The notes: a model not told the origin generated them from the letters alone. Counted from the first letter of the stretch, positions 28,373 through 39,445 are shown. The stretch is 64,000 nucleotides of DNA from an uncultured Pelagibacteraceae bacterium (GCA_902526005.1 CABZIW010000003.1:62001-126000); one strand, 5' to 3'. A program made the numbers and translations.

Positions 28373-29347
28373 ATGTCCAATTTCAAGAATTTGAGAGCGT
28401 GGTGCCTAACAGATGGATCAGCAGGAATGATCAGTCAGGTCAAAGGCCTTGCAGATGCTCTTAATTTAAATTTTGAGCAAAAGACAATTGATTTAAAATT
28501 TCCTTGGAATAAGCTTCCAGTGGGAATATTGCCACCATCTAAAATTATATTTAAAAATTACAGACAAATTAGCTTAGAAAGTAATATTCCTCCAGATATT
28601 ATCATATCATGTGGTAAGAGGTCTATTTATGCATCTTTACATCTCAAAAAATCATTAAAAAATAAAGTCTTTTCAATTCACATACAAAATCCAAAAATCA
28701 ACCCAGTTCATTTTGATTTGGTTGTCGCTCCTGCACATGATGATTTAAAAGGTAAAAACGTGCTTCAAACTGATTTGGCACTTAATCATATAAACAAAAG
28801 GCTACTAAGCAAAGAGGCTGAGCTTTACACAGCTCAATTCGCAAAAATAGAAAAACCTATTTGTTCTATTTTCTTAGGAGGTCAAAACAGAAACTATCGC
28901 TTCGATATATCTGTTATTAAGGTATTAGCTGATCAAATTGATAAAATTATTAAAAATAATGATATTCAGATATACATTTTATTCTCAAGAAGAACTGATC
29001 AATTTATTATTGAATACCTGAAAGAGCGCTTTTTGAATCAGAATGTTATTTGGAATGGCGAAGGTAATCCTTATTTGGCCTTAATGAAGTTTTCTAAATA
29101 TCTTATTTGTACATCTGACTCTGTTTCAATAATTTCAGAATCTATATCTTCAACTAAACCAGTATATATTTTTAAACTTCCAAGCTTAAAAAAAAATAAC
29201 AGAATAGAAAAATTTATTACGTTGCTGTTGCAAAAAAATTACGCAAGGCTTTTGGGAGAAAAACTCGAAGACTTTACAAATTCATATCAAAATGAGACCT
29301 TCCAAGTAGCCAGAATGATTGAAGAAAGGTATAATAAAAAAGCATGA
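28373..29347 (+). CDS. Mitochondrial fission ELM1-like family protein (DUF1022)
   Basis: A 324-residue protein with a glycosyltransferase-B-like appearance. The N-terminus AWCLTDGSAGMISQVKGLADAL matches the TDG.AG..NQ..GLA pattern of the ELM1 family, shared by alphaproteobacteria and plant mitochondria. Later blocks are PDIIISCGKRS, IHIQNPKINPVHFDLVVAP, FLGGQNRNY and ICTSDSVSIISES, the last resembling a nucleotide-sugar or phosphate loop. Bacterial function is not established. It overlaps the next gene by 4 nt and probably forms one transcription unit with it and the Lrp gene. Confidence 0.85.
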   Translation: MSNFKNLRAWCLTDGSAGMISQVKGLADALNLNFEQKTIDLKFPWNKLPVGILPPSKIIFKNYRQISLESNIPPDIIISCGKRSIYASLHLKKSLKNKVFSIHIQNPKINPVHFDLVVAPAHDDLKGKNVLQTDLALNHINKRLLSKEAELYTAQFAKIEKPICSIFLGGQNRNYRFDISVIKVLADQIDKIIKNNDIQIYILFSRRTDQFIIEYLKERFLNQNVIWNGEGNPYLALMKFSKYLICTSDSVSIISESISSTKPVYIFKLPSLKKNNRIEKFITLLLQKNYARLLGEKLEDFTNSYQNETFQVARMIEERYNKKA

Positions 29348-29970
29348 CATTAATCAATGCTTTGAAAAACAATTTATCACATTCCAATGTACCTTTTAAT
29401 CATTGGATAATTAACAATCCTCTTTCAGAAAAAACAATAGACGAAATTTATTCTATTAATTTTCCAGAAGGTAAAGTTATTTTCGATGGTACAAGAGCAG
29501 GAGATAAAACAGGAGATAATTTACTTAGTAAGTTAAGAATATTTATCGATAAAGATAATGCAGAGGAATATTCTGAATTATTTGGACTAGTGAAAGAAAT
29601 GCAATCAAAAGAATGTACTGACTTCATCTCTAATTTAATCAATAGAGATTTAAAAAATTCTTTTGTTAGATTAGAAGTCATTGCCGATCGAGATGGATTT
29701 TGGCTTGAACCACACTGTGACATCAAGGAAAAATTGATGTCATCAATTCTGTTTGTAAATAGATACGGAGAAAATGAAAATTTGGGAACAGATTTTTATA
29801 CTCCGGATTTGAAAGTTGCTAAAACTCTACCTTATAAAAATAATACAGGGTATATTTTTACTTCAGAAAAAAATTCATGGCACGGACTTGAAAAGAAAAA
29901 AATTAAAAAAGAAAGACGTTGCTTACAATTAAATTATGTTACTTTTGAAACAGATTGGCCAGTAGACTGA
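29344..29970 (+). CDS. 2-oxoglutarate/Fe(II) oxygenase-like protein
   Basis: A 208-residue protein that I do not assign to a named subfamily. It has a plausible 2OG-Fe(II) facial triad: H124 and D126 in EPHCDIKEK, H180 in NSWHGLEKK, and an Arg pair at 191-192 in ERRCLQLNYV that could bind 2-oxoglutarate. Hydrophobic beta-like strands (SSILFVNRYG, TGYIFTSEKN) surround them, as in a jelly roll. Its start overlaps the ELM1-like gene, and its stop overlaps the Lrp start. The substrate is unknown; the partner gene suggests an envelope or sugar context only weakly. Confidence 0.65.
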   Translation: MTLINALKNNLSHSNVPFNHWIINNPLSEKTIDEIYSINFPEGKVIFDGTRAGDKTGDNLLSKLRIFIDKDNAEEYSELFGLVKEMQSKECTDFISNLINRDLKNSFVRLEVIADRDGFWLEPHCDIKEKLMSSILFVNRYGENENLGTDFYTPDLKVAKTLPYKNNTGYIFTSEKNSWHGLEKKKIKKERRCLQLNYVTFETDWPVD

Positions 29971-30440
29971 TGGTAAAAAAAGAAATTGATAGTGTTGATC
30001 TAAAAATACTTCGCATACTTCAAGATGAAGGAAGAATTTCAAATCTAGATTTGTCTAAGAAAATTGAAATGTCTCCTCCGCCTACACTAAGAAGAGTAAG
30101 AGACTTAGAAGATAATGGGTATATTGACGGTTTTCGTGCAAATCTAGATCCATCAAAGCTTGGATATGACTTAGTAGCATGGATATTTGTGAGTTTAAAA
30201 AATCAAAATGAAGAAAGTCTAGGGTCTTTTGAAAAGCTGGTCTGGGGTTTGGAACCTATTAGAGAGTGCTTTATGTTAAATGGTGAAATAGATTTTATTC
30301 TTAAATGTGTAGTAAAAAATATGAACGAATTTAATAATTTTTTAACAACACATGTGACTTCAAATGAAAATATTTTGAGTGTCAAAACAGCTTTTGTCAT
30401 AAAAAATACAAAGAAACTCGGTACTGTTCCTTTAGATTAG
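29970..30440 (+). CDS. Lrp/AsnC-family transcriptional regulator
   Basis: A 156-residue regulator. The N-terminal helix-turn-helix is [16 protein letters not shown] followed by [20 protein letters not shown]. The C-terminal RAM/AsnC ligand domain contains [18 protein letters not shown] and the [13 protein letters not shown] segment. I chose the ATG at 29970, which overlaps the previous stop by 1 nt; a TTG at 29955 would add five residues without family support. The end overlaps the convergent carB end by 4 nt. Its ligand is not evident. Confidence 0.93.
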   Translation: MVKKEIDSVDLKILRILQDEGRISNLDLSKKIEMSPPPTLRRVRDLEDNGYIDGFRANLDPSKLGYDLVAWIFVSLKNQNEESLGSFEKLVWGLEPIRECFMLNGEIDFILKCVVKNMNEFNNFLTTHVTSNENILSVKTAFVIKNTKKLGTVPLD

Positions 30441-33400
30441 TGAAATTTAGTTATAGGGTTAACTTCTAATTCATTATTTCTTAATTCTTTAATTGAATTA
30501 ATAGCAGCTCTTGCACCAGATACCGTGAGAAAGTATGGCAAACTTTTCATGAGAGCAGTTCTTCTTATACCAAAGGAATCATTAATTGATTTTCTTCCTT
30601 CAGTTGTATTAATTATTATATCAACTTTGTCATTAATTAACTCTTCAACAATATGAGGTGATCCTTGAGAAACCTTGTTAATTTTCTTAACCTTAACACC
30701 ACCCTCCATCAAATAATCAGCTGTTCCTTCAGTCGCATTCACTTGAAATCCTAATTTTTGGAAGGATCTTATAATTGGAAGTATTTTTGGCTTATCAGAG
30801 TCTTTTACAGATACGAATAAAGAACCTTTCCTTGGAAGGGGGTTTGAGGAAGCTAACTGACATTTGATAAAAGCAGACTCAAATGACTCATCGATGGCCA
30901 TTACCTCCCCAGTAGATTTCATTTCAGGGCCCAAGATGGTGTCAACATTAGGAAAGCGTTTAAAAGGAAATACAGGTTCTTTAATTGAGATACAATTAGT
31001 TTTACGAATTTTAAATTTATCTTTATTCAACGGTTTTCCCATTGCTGCACTGAGTGCTATTTTTACAATTGGATTACCTGTGGCTTTAGCTACAAACGGC
31101 ACAGTTCGACTGCTTCTAGGGTTAACCTCAAGTAAAAATATATTATTATTTTGAATTGCAAATTGTATATTTAGTAAGCCCTTCACCTTCAGCGCAATGG
31201 CTAATTTTTTGGTCTGCTTTTCTATATCTTTAATGATTTTTTCCGACAATGAGTAAGGAGGCAACGTGCATGTAGAGTCACCAGAATGGATTCCTGCTTC
31301 CTCAATATGTTCCATGATACCCGCAATAATGACTTTTTTTCCATCAGATACAGCATCGACATCTACTTCAATAGAGTCTTTCAAATAGTGATCAATTAGA
31401 ACAGGGCTTTTACCACTAACTACCACAGCTTCTTTGAAGTATTTTTTTAATTCATCTTCATTGTGAACAATTTCCATAGCTCTTCCGCCTAATACATATG
31501 ATGGCCTTATCACTGCTGGAAAACCTATTTTCTTAATCACTGAGTTAGCTTCTTTTTCAGAATATGCGATACCATTTGCTGGTTGCAATAGATTTAAGTT
31601 TTCAGAAATCTTTTTAAATTTTTCTCTATCCTCAGCAGTGTCAATCGACTCAGTTGAAGTGCCCAAAATTGGTATATTCATTTTATTTAAATAGTCAGAC
31701 AACTTAAGAGGCGTCTGACCACCGAATTGAACAATAACCCCTAAAAGATTTCCTTTGCTTTTTTCCTTTCTAATAATTTCATACACATTTTCATTCGTAA
31801 GGGGTTCAAAATAAAGTCTGTCACTTGTATCTGGGTCGGTAGAGACTGTCTCTGGATTACAGTTGATCATGATTGTTTCATATTTTAATTCTTTTAGGGC
31901 AAATGATGCATGACAGCAGCAATAATCAAATTCAACACCTTGTCCAATTCGATTTGGACCACTTCCAAGAATAATTACCTTTTTTTTATTTGTTGGACTA
32001 GATTCGCATGCATCACTATTAAAAGAATTTTTAGCGTAAGTTGAGTACATGTATGGGGTCTTAGCTTCAAACTCAGCAGCACATGTATCTATTCTTTTAA
32101 AGTCAGGAAAAATTTTGTTTTTGACACGCATATTAAAAATTTTCTCTTCCTTAGTATTACAGAGTTGTGATATTTTTTTGTCTGAAAATCCTAAAGATTT
32201 TATTCTAAGCAATTCTTTAGCGTTTCTTGGCAATCCTCTTTTTAGGGTTTTTTCCGTATCAACTATCCTTTTTATTTGTCCAATAAACCAAGGATCAACT
32301 TTTGAGGACTTATGAATTTGAATTATATTTAATCCAAAACGTAGTGCCTGAGCCACTAATAATAGTTTATCTGCAATAGGTTTCTTAAGTTCAGATAAAA
32401 TATTTTTCTTTGTGAGCTTTTTTTTATTCATACTTACAGTTACTTCGTCTAAGCCGTCTAAACCAGTTTCAAGCGACCTCATTGCTTTTTGTAATGATTC
32501 TGGAAATGACCTTCCAATTGCCATGACTTCACCAACAGATTTCATTGAACTTGATAGCAGAGGTTGCGTTAATTGAAATTTTTCAAAGGTAAATCTTGGA
32601 ATTTTTGTAACCACATAGTCAATTGTTGGCTCAAACGATGCAGGTGTAACTTTCGTAATTTCGTTAGTAAGTTCATCTAATGTGTACCCAACTGCCAGTT
32701 TAGCAGCAACTTTGGCAATTGGAAAACCTGTCGCCTTTGAAGCTAAAGCAGATGATCTAGAAACTCTTGGGTTCATTTCAATAATTACAAGCCTTCCATT
32801 CTCTGGATTAACAGCAAATTGAACATTAGAGCCTCCAGTCTCAACTCCAATTTCCCTAAGACATGCAATGGACGCGTTTCTCATAATTTGATATTCTTTG
32901 TCAGTTAAAGTAAGTGCAGGAGCTATTGTTATTGAGTCACCCGTATGTACTCCCATAGGGTCTACATTTTCAATTGAGCATATGATTATACAATTATCAT
33001 TTTTGTCTCTCACAACTTCCATTTCAAATTCTTTCCATCCTGCCACGGACTCTTCAATTAAAATTTCATTTATCGGTGAATTATAAAGTCCAGAATTTGC
33101 GATTTCATCGAACTGCTTCTCGGTAGTTGCGATTCCTCCACCCGTACCTCCAAGTGTAAAAGATGGTCTTATGATGACAGGCAATCCAATTTTCTTTAGA
33201 GCTTTTTTTGCGTCTGTAAAATTTCTTGCAATCTCTGCTCTTGGGCATTCCAAACCAATCTTTGTCATGGCTTTATAAAAACTTTCCCTTTCCTCTGCTT
33301 TTTTGATTGCTTTAAGATTTGCACCAATTAACTCAACTTTATATTTTTTTAATATTCCATTTTTGGAAAGTTCAATTGCAATGTTTAATGCTGTCTGGCC

Positions 33401-33673
33401 ACCCATTGTTGGAAGAAGTACATCGGGTTTTTCTTTCTTAATTATTTTTGCAACAATCTCAGGAGTGATTGGTTCGATGTACACTACATCAGCAGTGTCA
33501 GGGTCAGTCATTATAGTTGCAGGATTAGAATTAATTAGAATTACTCTATAACCCTCTTCTCGTAATGCCTTACATGCCTGTGTTCCTGAATAATCGAACT
33601 CGCATGCTTGTCCGATTATTATTGGGCCAGCTCCAACAATTAAAATAGATTTTATATCTTTTCTCTTAGGCAT
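30437..33673 (-). CDS. carB: Carbamoyl-phosphate synthase large subunit
   Basis: A 1078-residue duplicated ATP-grasp enzyme for arginine and pyrimidine synthesis. The start is [23 protein letters not shown], followed by the carboxyphosphate half ([14 protein letters not shown]), an oligomerisation region, the second ATP-grasp half with [15 protein letters not shown] and [14 protein letters not shown], and a C-terminal MGS-like allosteric domain ([15 protein letters not shown]). Length is close to E. coli CarB. It overlaps the carA end by 8 nt, so the subunits are cotranslated. Confidence 0.97.
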   Translation of the reverse strand: MPKRKDIKSILIVGAGPIIIGQACEFDYSGTQACKALREEGYRVILINSNPATIMTDPDTADVVYIEPITPEIVAKIIKKEKPDVLLPTMGGQTALNIAIELSKNGILKKYKVELIGANLKAIKKAEERESFYKAMTKIGLECPRAEIARNFTDAKKALKKIGLPVIIRPSFTLGGTGGGIATTEKQFDEIANSGLYNSPINEILIEESVAGWKEFEMEVVRDKNDNCIIICSIENVDPMGVHTGDSITIAPALTLTDKEYQIMRNASIACLREIGVETGGSNVQFAVNPENGRLVIIEMNPRVSRSSALASKATGFPIAKVAAKLAVGYTLDELTNEITKVTPASFEPTIDYVVTKIPRFTFEKFQLTQPLLSSSMKSVGEVMAIGRSFPESLQKAMRSLETGLDGLDEVTVSMNKKKLTKKNILSELKKPIADKLLLVAQALRFGLNIIQIHKSSKVDPWFIGQIKRIVDTEKTLKRGLPRNAKELLRIKSLGFSDKKISQLCNTKEEKIFNMRVKNKIFPDFKRIDTCAAEFEAKTPYMYSTYAKNSFNSDACESSPTNKKKVIILGSGPNRIGQGVEFDYCCCHASFALKELKYETIMINCNPETVSTDPDTSDRLYFEPLTNENVYEIIRKEKSKGNLLGVIVQFGGQTPLKLSDYLNKMNIPILGTSTESIDTAEDREKFKKISENLNLLQPANGIAYSEKEANSVIKKIGFPAVIRPSYVLGGRAMEIVHNEDELKKYFKEAVVVSGKSPVLIDHYLKDSIEVDVDAVSDGKKVIIAGIMEHIEEAGIHSGDSTCTLPPYSLSEKIIKDIEKQTKKLAIALKVKGLLNIQFAIQNNNIFLLEVNPRSSRTVPFVAKATGNPIVKIALSAAMGKPLNKDKFKIRKTNCISIKEPVFPFKRFPNVDTILGPEMKSTGEVMAIDESFESAFIKCQLASSNPLPRKGSLFVSVKDSDKPKILPIIRSFQKLGFQVNATEGTADYLMEGGVKVKKINKVSQGSPHIVEELINDKVDIIINTTEGRKSINDSFGIRRTALMKSLPYFLTVSGARAAINSIKELRNNELEVNPITKFH

Positions 33674-34814
33674 TTTGTTTAATCATTTTTTTAAATTCTT
33701 GAAAAAGATAATGACTATCGTGTGGTCCAGGGCTTGCTTCTGGATGATATTGAACTGCAAATATATTTCTTCCTTTTCTTATACCTTCAACACTTCCATC
33801 GAATAATGATTTATGAGTTATTTTTACGTCTTTTGGAATAGATTTTTCAGTTACCTCAAAACCATGATTTTGAGATGTGATTTCTACTTTTTTTGTTTCA
33901 AGATTTTTTACGGGATGATTAGCCCCTCTGTGACCTTGAAACATTTTTTTTGTCTTTGCCCCTAATGCTAGAGAAATAAGTTGATGACCAAGACATATTC
34001 CAAATAATGGTATCCCTGATTTAATGAGTTTTTTTATAATTGGAATAGCGTATTTTCCTGTTGCCTTCGGATCACCTGGACCGTTCGAAAGAAAAATACC
34101 ATTAGGACTATAAGAAAGAATCTTATCTACGGAAGTTTTAGCTGGAACTAAAATAACCTCTAGATTTAGATCTAATAAGCAATTTAATATATTTTGCTTA
34201 ATACCATAATCTATTGCAACTACTTTTAGTTTTGAACTTTTTTTAGTTTTATAAATTTTTATATTTTTGCGTGACACATCGATAGCCAGATCAAGTCCAT
34301 TAAGCCCTTTCCATTTTTTTATTTCCTTTAAACAGGATGCAGTTATTTTATTGTTTATTGGACCTTCGATAATACCACCTTTCGGCGCACCTCTAGAACG
34401 GATTCTATTTGTAATTAGTCTGGTATCAATATTACAAATACCTGGTACGTTGTTTTTTTTAAGCCACGCATCAAGATGAAGGATAGATCTATAGTTTGAT
34501 GGATCAGAAATATCACAATTAATTATGATTCCTTTCGCATACGGTTTACTAGACTCGTTATCATCAAGATTTGTACCTACATTACCAATATGAGGAAAAG
34601 TAAAATTGATTATTTGTCCCGCATAAGAAGGGTCAGTTATTATTTCTTGATAACCTGTCATTGAGGTATTAAAACAAACTTCTCCTATTCCCATATTAGA
34701 AGAGCCAATTTTTAGTCCATTAAATCGGGAACCATCTTCTAGAATAAGTTGACCTTCAATAGGTTTAGGCCGAGTTGTTGAGAGATCTTTTTTCAACCTA
34801 TTCGCATTAACCAT
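33666..34814 (-). CDS. carA: Carbamoyl-phosphate synthase small (glutaminase) subunit
   Basis: A 382-residue subunit that frees ammonia from glutamine for CarB. The N-terminal CarA domain has [17 protein letters not shown] and [21 protein letters not shown]. The class I amidotransferase domain has the nucleophile Cys in [17 protein letters not shown] and the His/Glu pair in [12 protein letters not shown]. The start lies 11 nt downstream of a perfect inverted repeat (34826-34845), which could limit ribosome access or act as an operator. Confidence 0.96.
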   Translation of the reverse strand: MVNANRLKKDLSTTRPKPIEGQLILEDGSRFNGLKIGSSNMGIGEVCFNTSMTGYQEIITDPSYAGQIINFTFPHIGNVGTNLDDNESSKPYAKGIIINCDISDPSNYRSILHLDAWLKKNNVPGICNIDTRLITNRIRSRGAPKGGIIEGPINNKITASCLKEIKKWKGLNGLDLAIDVSRKNIKIYKTKKSSKLKVVAIDYGIKQNILNCLLDLNLEVILVPAKTSVDKILSYSPNGIFLSNGPGDPKATGKYAIPIIKKLIKSGIPLFGICLGHQLISLALGAKTKKMFQGHRGANHPVKNLETKKVEITSQNHGFEVTEKSIPKDVKITHKSLFDGSVEGIRKGRNIFAVQYHPEASPGPHDSHYLFQEFKKMIKQNA

Positions 34815-34825
34815 ATGTAGTGATT

Positions 34826-34845
34826 CTAGATTTATAGAAATCTAG
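34826..34845. repeat. Perfect inverted repeat in the carA leader
   Basis: CTAGATTT (34826-34833), a 4-nt loop and AAATCTAG (34838-34845) form a 20-bp, 8+4+8 perfect palindrome. It lies 11-31 nt upstream of the carA start codon, where the ribosome site should be, and no clear Shine-Dalgarno is visible there. It could be an operator or an RNA hairpin. I cannot assign a regulator. Confidence 0.5.
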
Positions 34846-34901
34846 TGCAAATGGGAAATTCATGCAATAGTTAGATAAGATAATAAATATTAGATCTATT
34901 A

Positions 34902-34930
34902 TTGCCACAATATATCTGATGATGTAGATT
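34902..34930 (+). promoter_or_regulatory. Candidate sigma-70 promoter for yqeY
   Basis: TTGCCA (34902-34907) and TAGATT (34925-34930) are separated by exactly 17 bp. The predicted start would be near 34937, only about nine nucleotides before the ATG at 34946, which would give a very short leader. No Shine-Dalgarno is visible before that ATG, in line with a short-leader transcript. Confidence 0.4.
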
Positions 34931-34945
34931 TTACGTTTATCTCAA

Positions 34946-35404
34946 ATGAAAGAAAACATCACAGCCAAATTATCTAATGCTCTCAAAAATGGGGATAAAG
35001 AGAGAATCCATACATTAAGACTGGTACTAGCTGCTATTAAAGATAAAGAAATTGCAAGTCGATCCTCAGGGGAAGATTCTACTATTTCAGATGATACAAT
35101 TATTAGTCTTCTCAAAAAAATGGTAAAGCAAAGAAATGATTCGATCGATATGTTTAAAAAAGCCGGACGAGATGAACTTGTACAGAAAGAAAATAGTGAA
35201 ATCGTTATAATTAGCGAGTTTCTTCCTAAGCAACTTGGTGAGGAAGAGACTATGATAGCTTGTGAAGAAGCGATTGGTGCAACTGAAGCAAAATCACTAA
35301 AGGAAATAGGAAAAGTGATAAAATATTTGAAGGAAAATAGCTCTCCAGCTCTTGATATTTCTTTAGCAAGTAAAATTATAAAGGAAAAACTTCAAAATTT
35401 ATAG
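34946..35404 (+). CDS. GatB/YqeY domain-containing protein
   Basis: A 152-residue YqeY-family protein, related to the C-terminal tRNA-binding region of GatB. Family blocks are IHTLRLVLAAIKDKEIASRS, MVKQRNDSIDMFKKAGRDELVQKE and SEFLPKQLGEEE, followed by AKSLKEIGKVIKYLKE. It stands upstream of dnaG and rpoD, an order common in alphaproteobacteria. Its biochemical role remains undefined; tRNA-dependent amidation is only a domain-based guess. Confidence 0.93.
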   Translation: MKENITAKLSNALKNGDKERIHTLRLVLAAIKDKEIASRSSGEDSTISDDTIISLLKKMVKQRNDSIDMFKKAGRDELVQKENSEIVIISEFLPKQLGEEETMIACEEAIGATEAKSLKEIGKVIKYLKENSSPALDISLASKIIKEKLQNL

Positions 35405-35451
35405 ATACTTGATAGTTATTCTTAACTATGCTCAAGTAATATATTTTATTT

Positions 35452-37257
35452 ATGCCCAGATATTCAAAAGAATTTATTGGAGAAATTAAAACAAGATTAC
35501 GCGTTTCGGATGTTGTTGGAAAGTTTGTAAAACTTACTCAAAGAGGGAATGAGTTTGTCGGGCTAAGTCCATTTAAAAATGAAAAGACACCCTCATTCAC
35601 TGTCAATGATGAAAAAGAATTCTATCATTGTTTCAGTAGCGCTGAACACGGCGATATTTTTTCTTTTTTAATGAAGCATAAAAATATGTCTTATCCAGAG
35701 TCAATTGAATATTTGGCAAACCAAGCAGGTTTGAATCCTGAAACTGGAATCATTCGAGATCCAAATTACGTAGAAAAAGATTTTTCAAGTTTAAGAAAAA
35801 TAATTAACGAAGCTAACAGGTATTTTAAGGACCAACTAAATGCTAGTTCGGAAGCTCAAAAGTATATAGATAAAAGATCAATTGATGAGAATATAATTAA
35901 AAAATTTGAATTAGGCTATTCTGGTAACGGTAGTAATAACCTATATAAGCATTTGTTGGAAAAAGGAATGAGTATTGATGATGCGATCTCTATCGGTTTA
36001 GTTAAAAAATCAAATAAAAAAAAAGGTGAATTTTATGATTTCTTCCGTAATCGATTTATGTTCCCAATTAAAGATTACAAATCAAATATAATCGCTTTTG
36101 GAGGAAGAGCTCTAGATAATTCCAACATAAAATATATAAATTCATCAGATAGTCCAATTTTCAAAAAAAGTTTTCAACTTTATAATTTAAATCTTGCAAT
36201 TGAAGAAAATAGAAAGCCAAGAGATTTAATAATTGTTGAGGGATACATGGATGTTATTACTTTATATCAAAATAACTTTAAATCTTCAGTAGCTCCATTA
36301 GGTACAGCACTTACAAGTTACCAACTTGATCGAGCGTGGAAAGCTTGTCAAAATCCTATAATTATGTTTGATGGAGATGAGGCTGGGCAGAAAGCAGCGC
36401 AGAGAGTTGCATTACTTGCATTAAACAATCTATTACCCGATTATTCTATTCGATTTTGTTTATTACCAAAAGATTATGATCCTGATGACTATCTAAATAA
36501 GAATAATCCATCAAGCTTGCAAAATATTATTGATAATTCTCTATCACTATCTGAATTTATCTGGAACACAGAATTTGAAAAAGAAGATATTTCAATTCCT
36601 GAGAAAAAAGCTGGTTTCGAAAAAAGAATAAGAATGTTAACAAGCAAAATAAATAACAACACAGTACGTGAATACTATAATAAATTTTTTAACGATAAAT
36701 TAAGCGACTTAAAATTTAATAAAACTATATCTAACGATTTAAATTATGATAGGAAAAAAAATAGGATTTCTAAGGAAATGCTTTCCAGTGATAGAGTAAA
36801 AAAGCAAAGTCATGAATCTGTTGTTCGTGAGAAAATCATATTAATCTGCTTAATTGAGAATCCCTTCTTGATTGCTAAGCACTCAGAAGAATTAGGAAAA
36901 ATTCGCTTTAATGATCTTAATTTGTCATCGTTGGTATCTGAAATTCTTGAATTCTCAGCTTCTAATGTTGATAAAGAGCTTGAAAACTTTGATTTAAAGT
37001 CTTATTTAAGCAATAAGGGATTAATTCAGGAGATAAAATATATATTCCAACCAAAGCTACTGAGTACTTATAGCTCTATAATTAAGAATGAAAAGTGGGA
37101 AGTGGAAAAAAGCTTTATCGGTCTATTAGATTTACAAAAGAATTTAATTGAAGGAAGTGACCTTGACCTTGCTTTAAATGACTTAGAAAAAAAAATGGAT
37201 GAAAAAAGTTTTGAAAATTTTATGAGAATAAAAAAAGAAAGCATAAATAAAAATTAA
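35452..37257 (+). CDS. dnaG: DNA primase
   Basis: A 601-residue primase that makes RNA primers for replication. The N-terminal zinc-ribbon domain (about residues 35-80) is recognisable, but the usual ligands CxxH...CxxC are S39, K42, C60 and S63, so only one remains and zinc binding is unlikely. The catalytic core is intact: the TOPRIM block [14 protein letters not shown] and [14 protein letters not shown] carry the acidic metal ligands. A helicase-binding C-terminal region follows. It lies 47 nt after yqeY and 1 nt before rpoD. Confidence 0.96.
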   Translation: MPRYSKEFIGEIKTRLRVSDVVGKFVKLTQRGNEFVGLSPFKNEKTPSFTVNDEKEFYHCFSSAEHGDIFSFLMKHKNMSYPESIEYLANQAGLNPETGIIRDPNYVEKDFSSLRKIINEANRYFKDQLNASSEAQKYIDKRSIDENIIKKFELGYSGNGSNNLYKHLLEKGMSIDDAISIGLVKKSNKKKGEFYDFFRNRFMFPIKDYKSNIIAFGGRALDNSNIKYINSSDSPIFKKSFQLYNLNLAIEENRKPRDLIIVEGYMDVITLYQNNFKSSVAPLGTALTSYQLDRAWKACQNPIIMFDGDEAGQKAAQRVALLALNNLLPDYSIRFCLLPKDYDPDDYLNKNNPSSLQNIIDNSLSLSEFIWNTEFEKEDISIPEKKAGFEKRIRMLTSKINNNTVREYYNKFFNDKLSDLKFNKTISNDLNYDRKKNRISKEMLSSDRVKKQSHESVVREKIILICLIENPFLIAKHSEELGKIRFNDLNLSSLVSEILEFSASNVDKELENFDLKSYLSNKGLIQEIKYIFQPKLLSTYSSIIKNEKWEVEKSFIGLLDLQKNLIEGSDLDLALNDLEKKMDEKSFENFMRIKKESINKN

Positions 37258-37258
37258 A

Positions 37259-39274
37259 ATGAAGAAAAGGGGAAGAAAAAAGAAGCAAGTTAAAGCTGAA
37301 GCGGAAAGCTCACAGACGCAAGTAAATGATCAAGATGGTCCTGTCTTAGATCTAGAAAAGTCGATTATCAAAAAGCTTATTAAGCAAGGTAAAAAGGATG
37401 GTTATCTCACTCATGAATTAATTAAAAAATCTTTTCCTGAGGATAAATTTACTTCCGAACAGATTGAACAATATACAACGAAGTTATCACAAGTTGGGTT
37501 TGATATCATTGATTCTGATGACTCTGATAATGAAGAAGATAAAGATGAGGAGGCATCTACAGCAAAATCAGGGACAGATAAAACGGATGATCCAGTTAAA
37601 TTATATCTCAGAGAAATGGGAACAGTTGATCTACTATCTCGTGAAGGCGAAATTGCAATTGCTAAAAGAATTGAGGCCGGTCAAGAGGCAATGATTTCTG
37701 GACTATGTGAAAGCCCACTTACTCTGCAGGCGATACTTGATTGGAGGGATGATATAATTGCTGAAAAAATCACCTTAAGAGAAGTTATTGACCTTGAATC
37801 ATTGTTTGAGGAGTCTCCAAATAAAAAAGAACTGAGCAAAAAAATAAAAGAAGCAAAAAAAAGAAAAGAACAAGAAGAAAAAGAAGAAATTAGAAAAAGA
37901 AAAGAGGCTGAAAAAAAATCTTCTACTTACGGTGATGATACGGAGCCAATGATTGAAACTTCCTCGGATCAAGTAATCGAGGAATATGAAGATGCTGATG
38001 ATGAATTAAATGTTTCAATTGCAATAATGGAAGAAGAGCTCAAGCCTCAGATTCTTGAAACATTTAAAAAATTAAATAAAAGTTTCAAAAAGTTGCAAAA
38101 ACTTCAAAAAGATAAAATTGCATTTCAGGAAAAAGGTAAAGAATTCCCCTCTAGATCTGAAAAAAGCTATCAGACATCAAAAGCTGTTGTTGTTGAATTG
38201 ATTAAGGGCTTGCAAATTAACACAAATAAAATTGAAGAATTAATTAACAAGTTATACGTAATTAATAAAGAAATTGTGTCTCTAGAAGGCAAATTACTAA
38301 GACTTGCAGTTCAATATAAAATCTCAAGAGATGAGTTTTTGGATAAATACATTGGCAATGAAAATAATCCCTATTGGTTAAGAAAAATTACTAGACTTTC
38401 TGGATGGGAAAAATTCGTTAAAGAAGAAAAAAATAATATTAAAAATATAATGAACGAAGTTAGAGCCGCTGCAAGTAATATTGGTTTAACACTTAATGAA
38501 TTTAAAAGAATTGTCAGTAATGTTCAAAAAGGTGAGAGAGAATCAAGTATTGCAAAAAAAGAAATGATTGAAGCTAACTTACGATTAGTAATTTCTATTG
38601 CAAAAAAATATACAAATAGAGGTTTACAATTTTTAGATTTAATACAAGAAGGTAATATTGGTTTAATGAAAGCAGTAGATAAATTTGAATATAGACGAGG
38701 GTACAAATTTTCAACTTACGCAACTTGGTGGATACGGCAGGCAATTACTAGATCAATAGCTGACCAAGCTAGAACAATTCGTATACCGGTGCATATGATT
38801 GAAACAATCAATAAGATTGTAAGAACGCAAAGGTTACTTCTAAATGAAATAGGAAGGGAGCCGACACCTGAAGAAATATCTACAAAATTAAATATGCCTC
38901 TTGAGAAAGTTAGAAAAGTTCTAAAGATCGCTAAAGAACCTGTAAGCCTTGAAACTCCAGTTGGCGATGAAGAAGATAGCCATTTAGGTGACTTTATACA
39001 AGACGAAAATGCTGTTATTCCAATCGATGCAGCAATTCACTCCAATCTAAGACAAACTACTACTAAAATATTATCGTCTTTAACCCCTCGAGAAGAAAGA
39101 GTATTGAGAATGAGATTTGGTATTGGTATGAATTCTGACCATACACTTGAGGAAGTTGGACAACAATTTTCAGTTACTAGGGAGAGAATTAGACAGATTG
39201 AGGCAAAAGCGCTCAGAAAACTCAAACATCCAACTAGAGCAAAGCTTTTAAAAAGCTTCCTTGATAAAAACTAG
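37259..39274 (+). CDS. rpoD: RNA polymerase primary sigma factor RpoD (sigma-70)
   Basis: A 671-residue group 1 sigma factor. Region 1.1 covers about residues 25-95. Region 1.2 has [20 protein letters not shown], and a long non-conserved region (about 150-400) includes a very charged Lys/Glu stretch near 200-220. Region 2 has [20 protein letters not shown] and the -10 helix [20 protein letters not shown]. Region 4.2 has the helix-turn-helix [17 protein letters not shown]. The dnaG-rpoD pair is conserved. Downstream is a tRNA gene with its own promoter. Confidence 0.97.
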   Translation: MKKRGRKKKQVKAEAESSQTQVNDQDGPVLDLEKSIIKKLIKQGKKDGYLTHELIKKSFPEDKFTSEQIEQYTTKLSQVGFDIIDSDDSDNEEDKDEEASTAKSGTDKTDDPVKLYLREMGTVDLLSREGEIAIAKRIEAGQEAMISGLCESPLTLQAILDWRDDIIAEKITLREVIDLESLFEESPNKKELSKKIKEAKKRKEQEEKEEIRKRKEAEKKSSTYGDDTEPMIETSSDQVIEEYEDADDELNVSIAIMEEELKPQILETFKKLNKSFKKLQKLQKDKIAFQEKGKEFPSRSEKSYQTSKAVVVELIKGLQINTNKIEELINKLYVINKEIVSLEGKLLRLAVQYKISRDEFLDKYIGNENNPYWLRKITRLSGWEKFVKEEKNNIKNIMNEVRAAASNIGLTLNEFKRIVSNVQKGERESSIAKKEMIEANLRLVISIAKKYTNRGLQFLDLIQEGNIGLMKAVDKFEYRRGYKFSTYATWWIRQAITRSIADQARTIRIPVHMIETINKIVRTQRLLLNEIGREPTPEEISTKLNMPLEKVRKVLKIAKEPVSLETPVGDEEDSHLGDFIQDENAVIPIDAAIHSNLRQTTTKILSSLTPREERVLRMRFGIGMNSDHTLEEVGQQFSVTRERIRQIEAKALRKLKHPTRAKLLKSFLDKN

Positions 39275-39275
39275 T

Positions 39276-39304
39276 TTGTAAGACTACAATTCTCTGTGTA
39301 TAAA
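39276..39304 (+). promoter_or_regulatory. Candidate sigma-70 promoter for the CAT-anticodon tRNA gene
   Basis: TTGTAA (39276-39281), a 17-bp spacer and TATAAA (39299-39304) sit in the 40-bp gap between the rpoD stop and the tRNA. The predicted start is about 39311, a few bases before the mature 5' end at 39315. Spacing and both hexamers fit well, so the tRNA can be made independently of rpoD. Confidence 0.55.
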
Positions 39305-39314
39305 AGTTTTATAA

Positions 39315-39391
39315 GGGCCCATAGCTCAGTTGGTTAGAGCCCTCCGCTCATAACGGAGTTGTCCTAGGTTCGAGTCCTAGTGGGCCCACCA
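39315..39391 (+). tRNA. tRNA with CAT anticodon, probably tRNA-Ile2 (lysidine-modified) or elongator tRNA-Met
   Basis: A 77-nt cloverleaf. The acceptor GGGCCCA pairs with TGGGCCC, the D-arm is GCTC...GAGC, the anticodon stem CTCCG/CGGAG carries loop CTCATAA (anticodon CAT), the T-arm is CTAGG-TTCGAGT-CCTAG, and CCA is encoded. The G1-C72 pair rules out initiator tRNA. A CAT tRNA directly after rpoD in alphaproteobacteria is usually the Ile2 type that TilS modifies to read ATA; that choice over elongator Met is an inference. Confidence 0.93.
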
Positions 39392-39424
39392 AAAAAGATA
39401 AATTTTAACCCTTATATCTTTTTT
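39391..39424 (+). terminator. Probable intrinsic terminator after the tRNA gene
   Basis: AAAAAAGATA (39391-39400) pairs perfectly with TATCTTTTTT (39415-39424) across a 14-nt loop. The stem is A:T rich, but its 3' arm ends in six T residues, as expected for factor-independent termination. It separates the tRNA from the TauD-family gene. Confidence 0.5.
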
Positions 39425-39445
39425 AACTTATTCTATAATTTAATT

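Noticed and set aside
39380..39445. An in-frame ATG at 39380 giving a longer TauD-family protein
   Set aside because: It lies within the tRNA 3' end and the terminator. The ATG at 39446 gives the usual family N-terminus.
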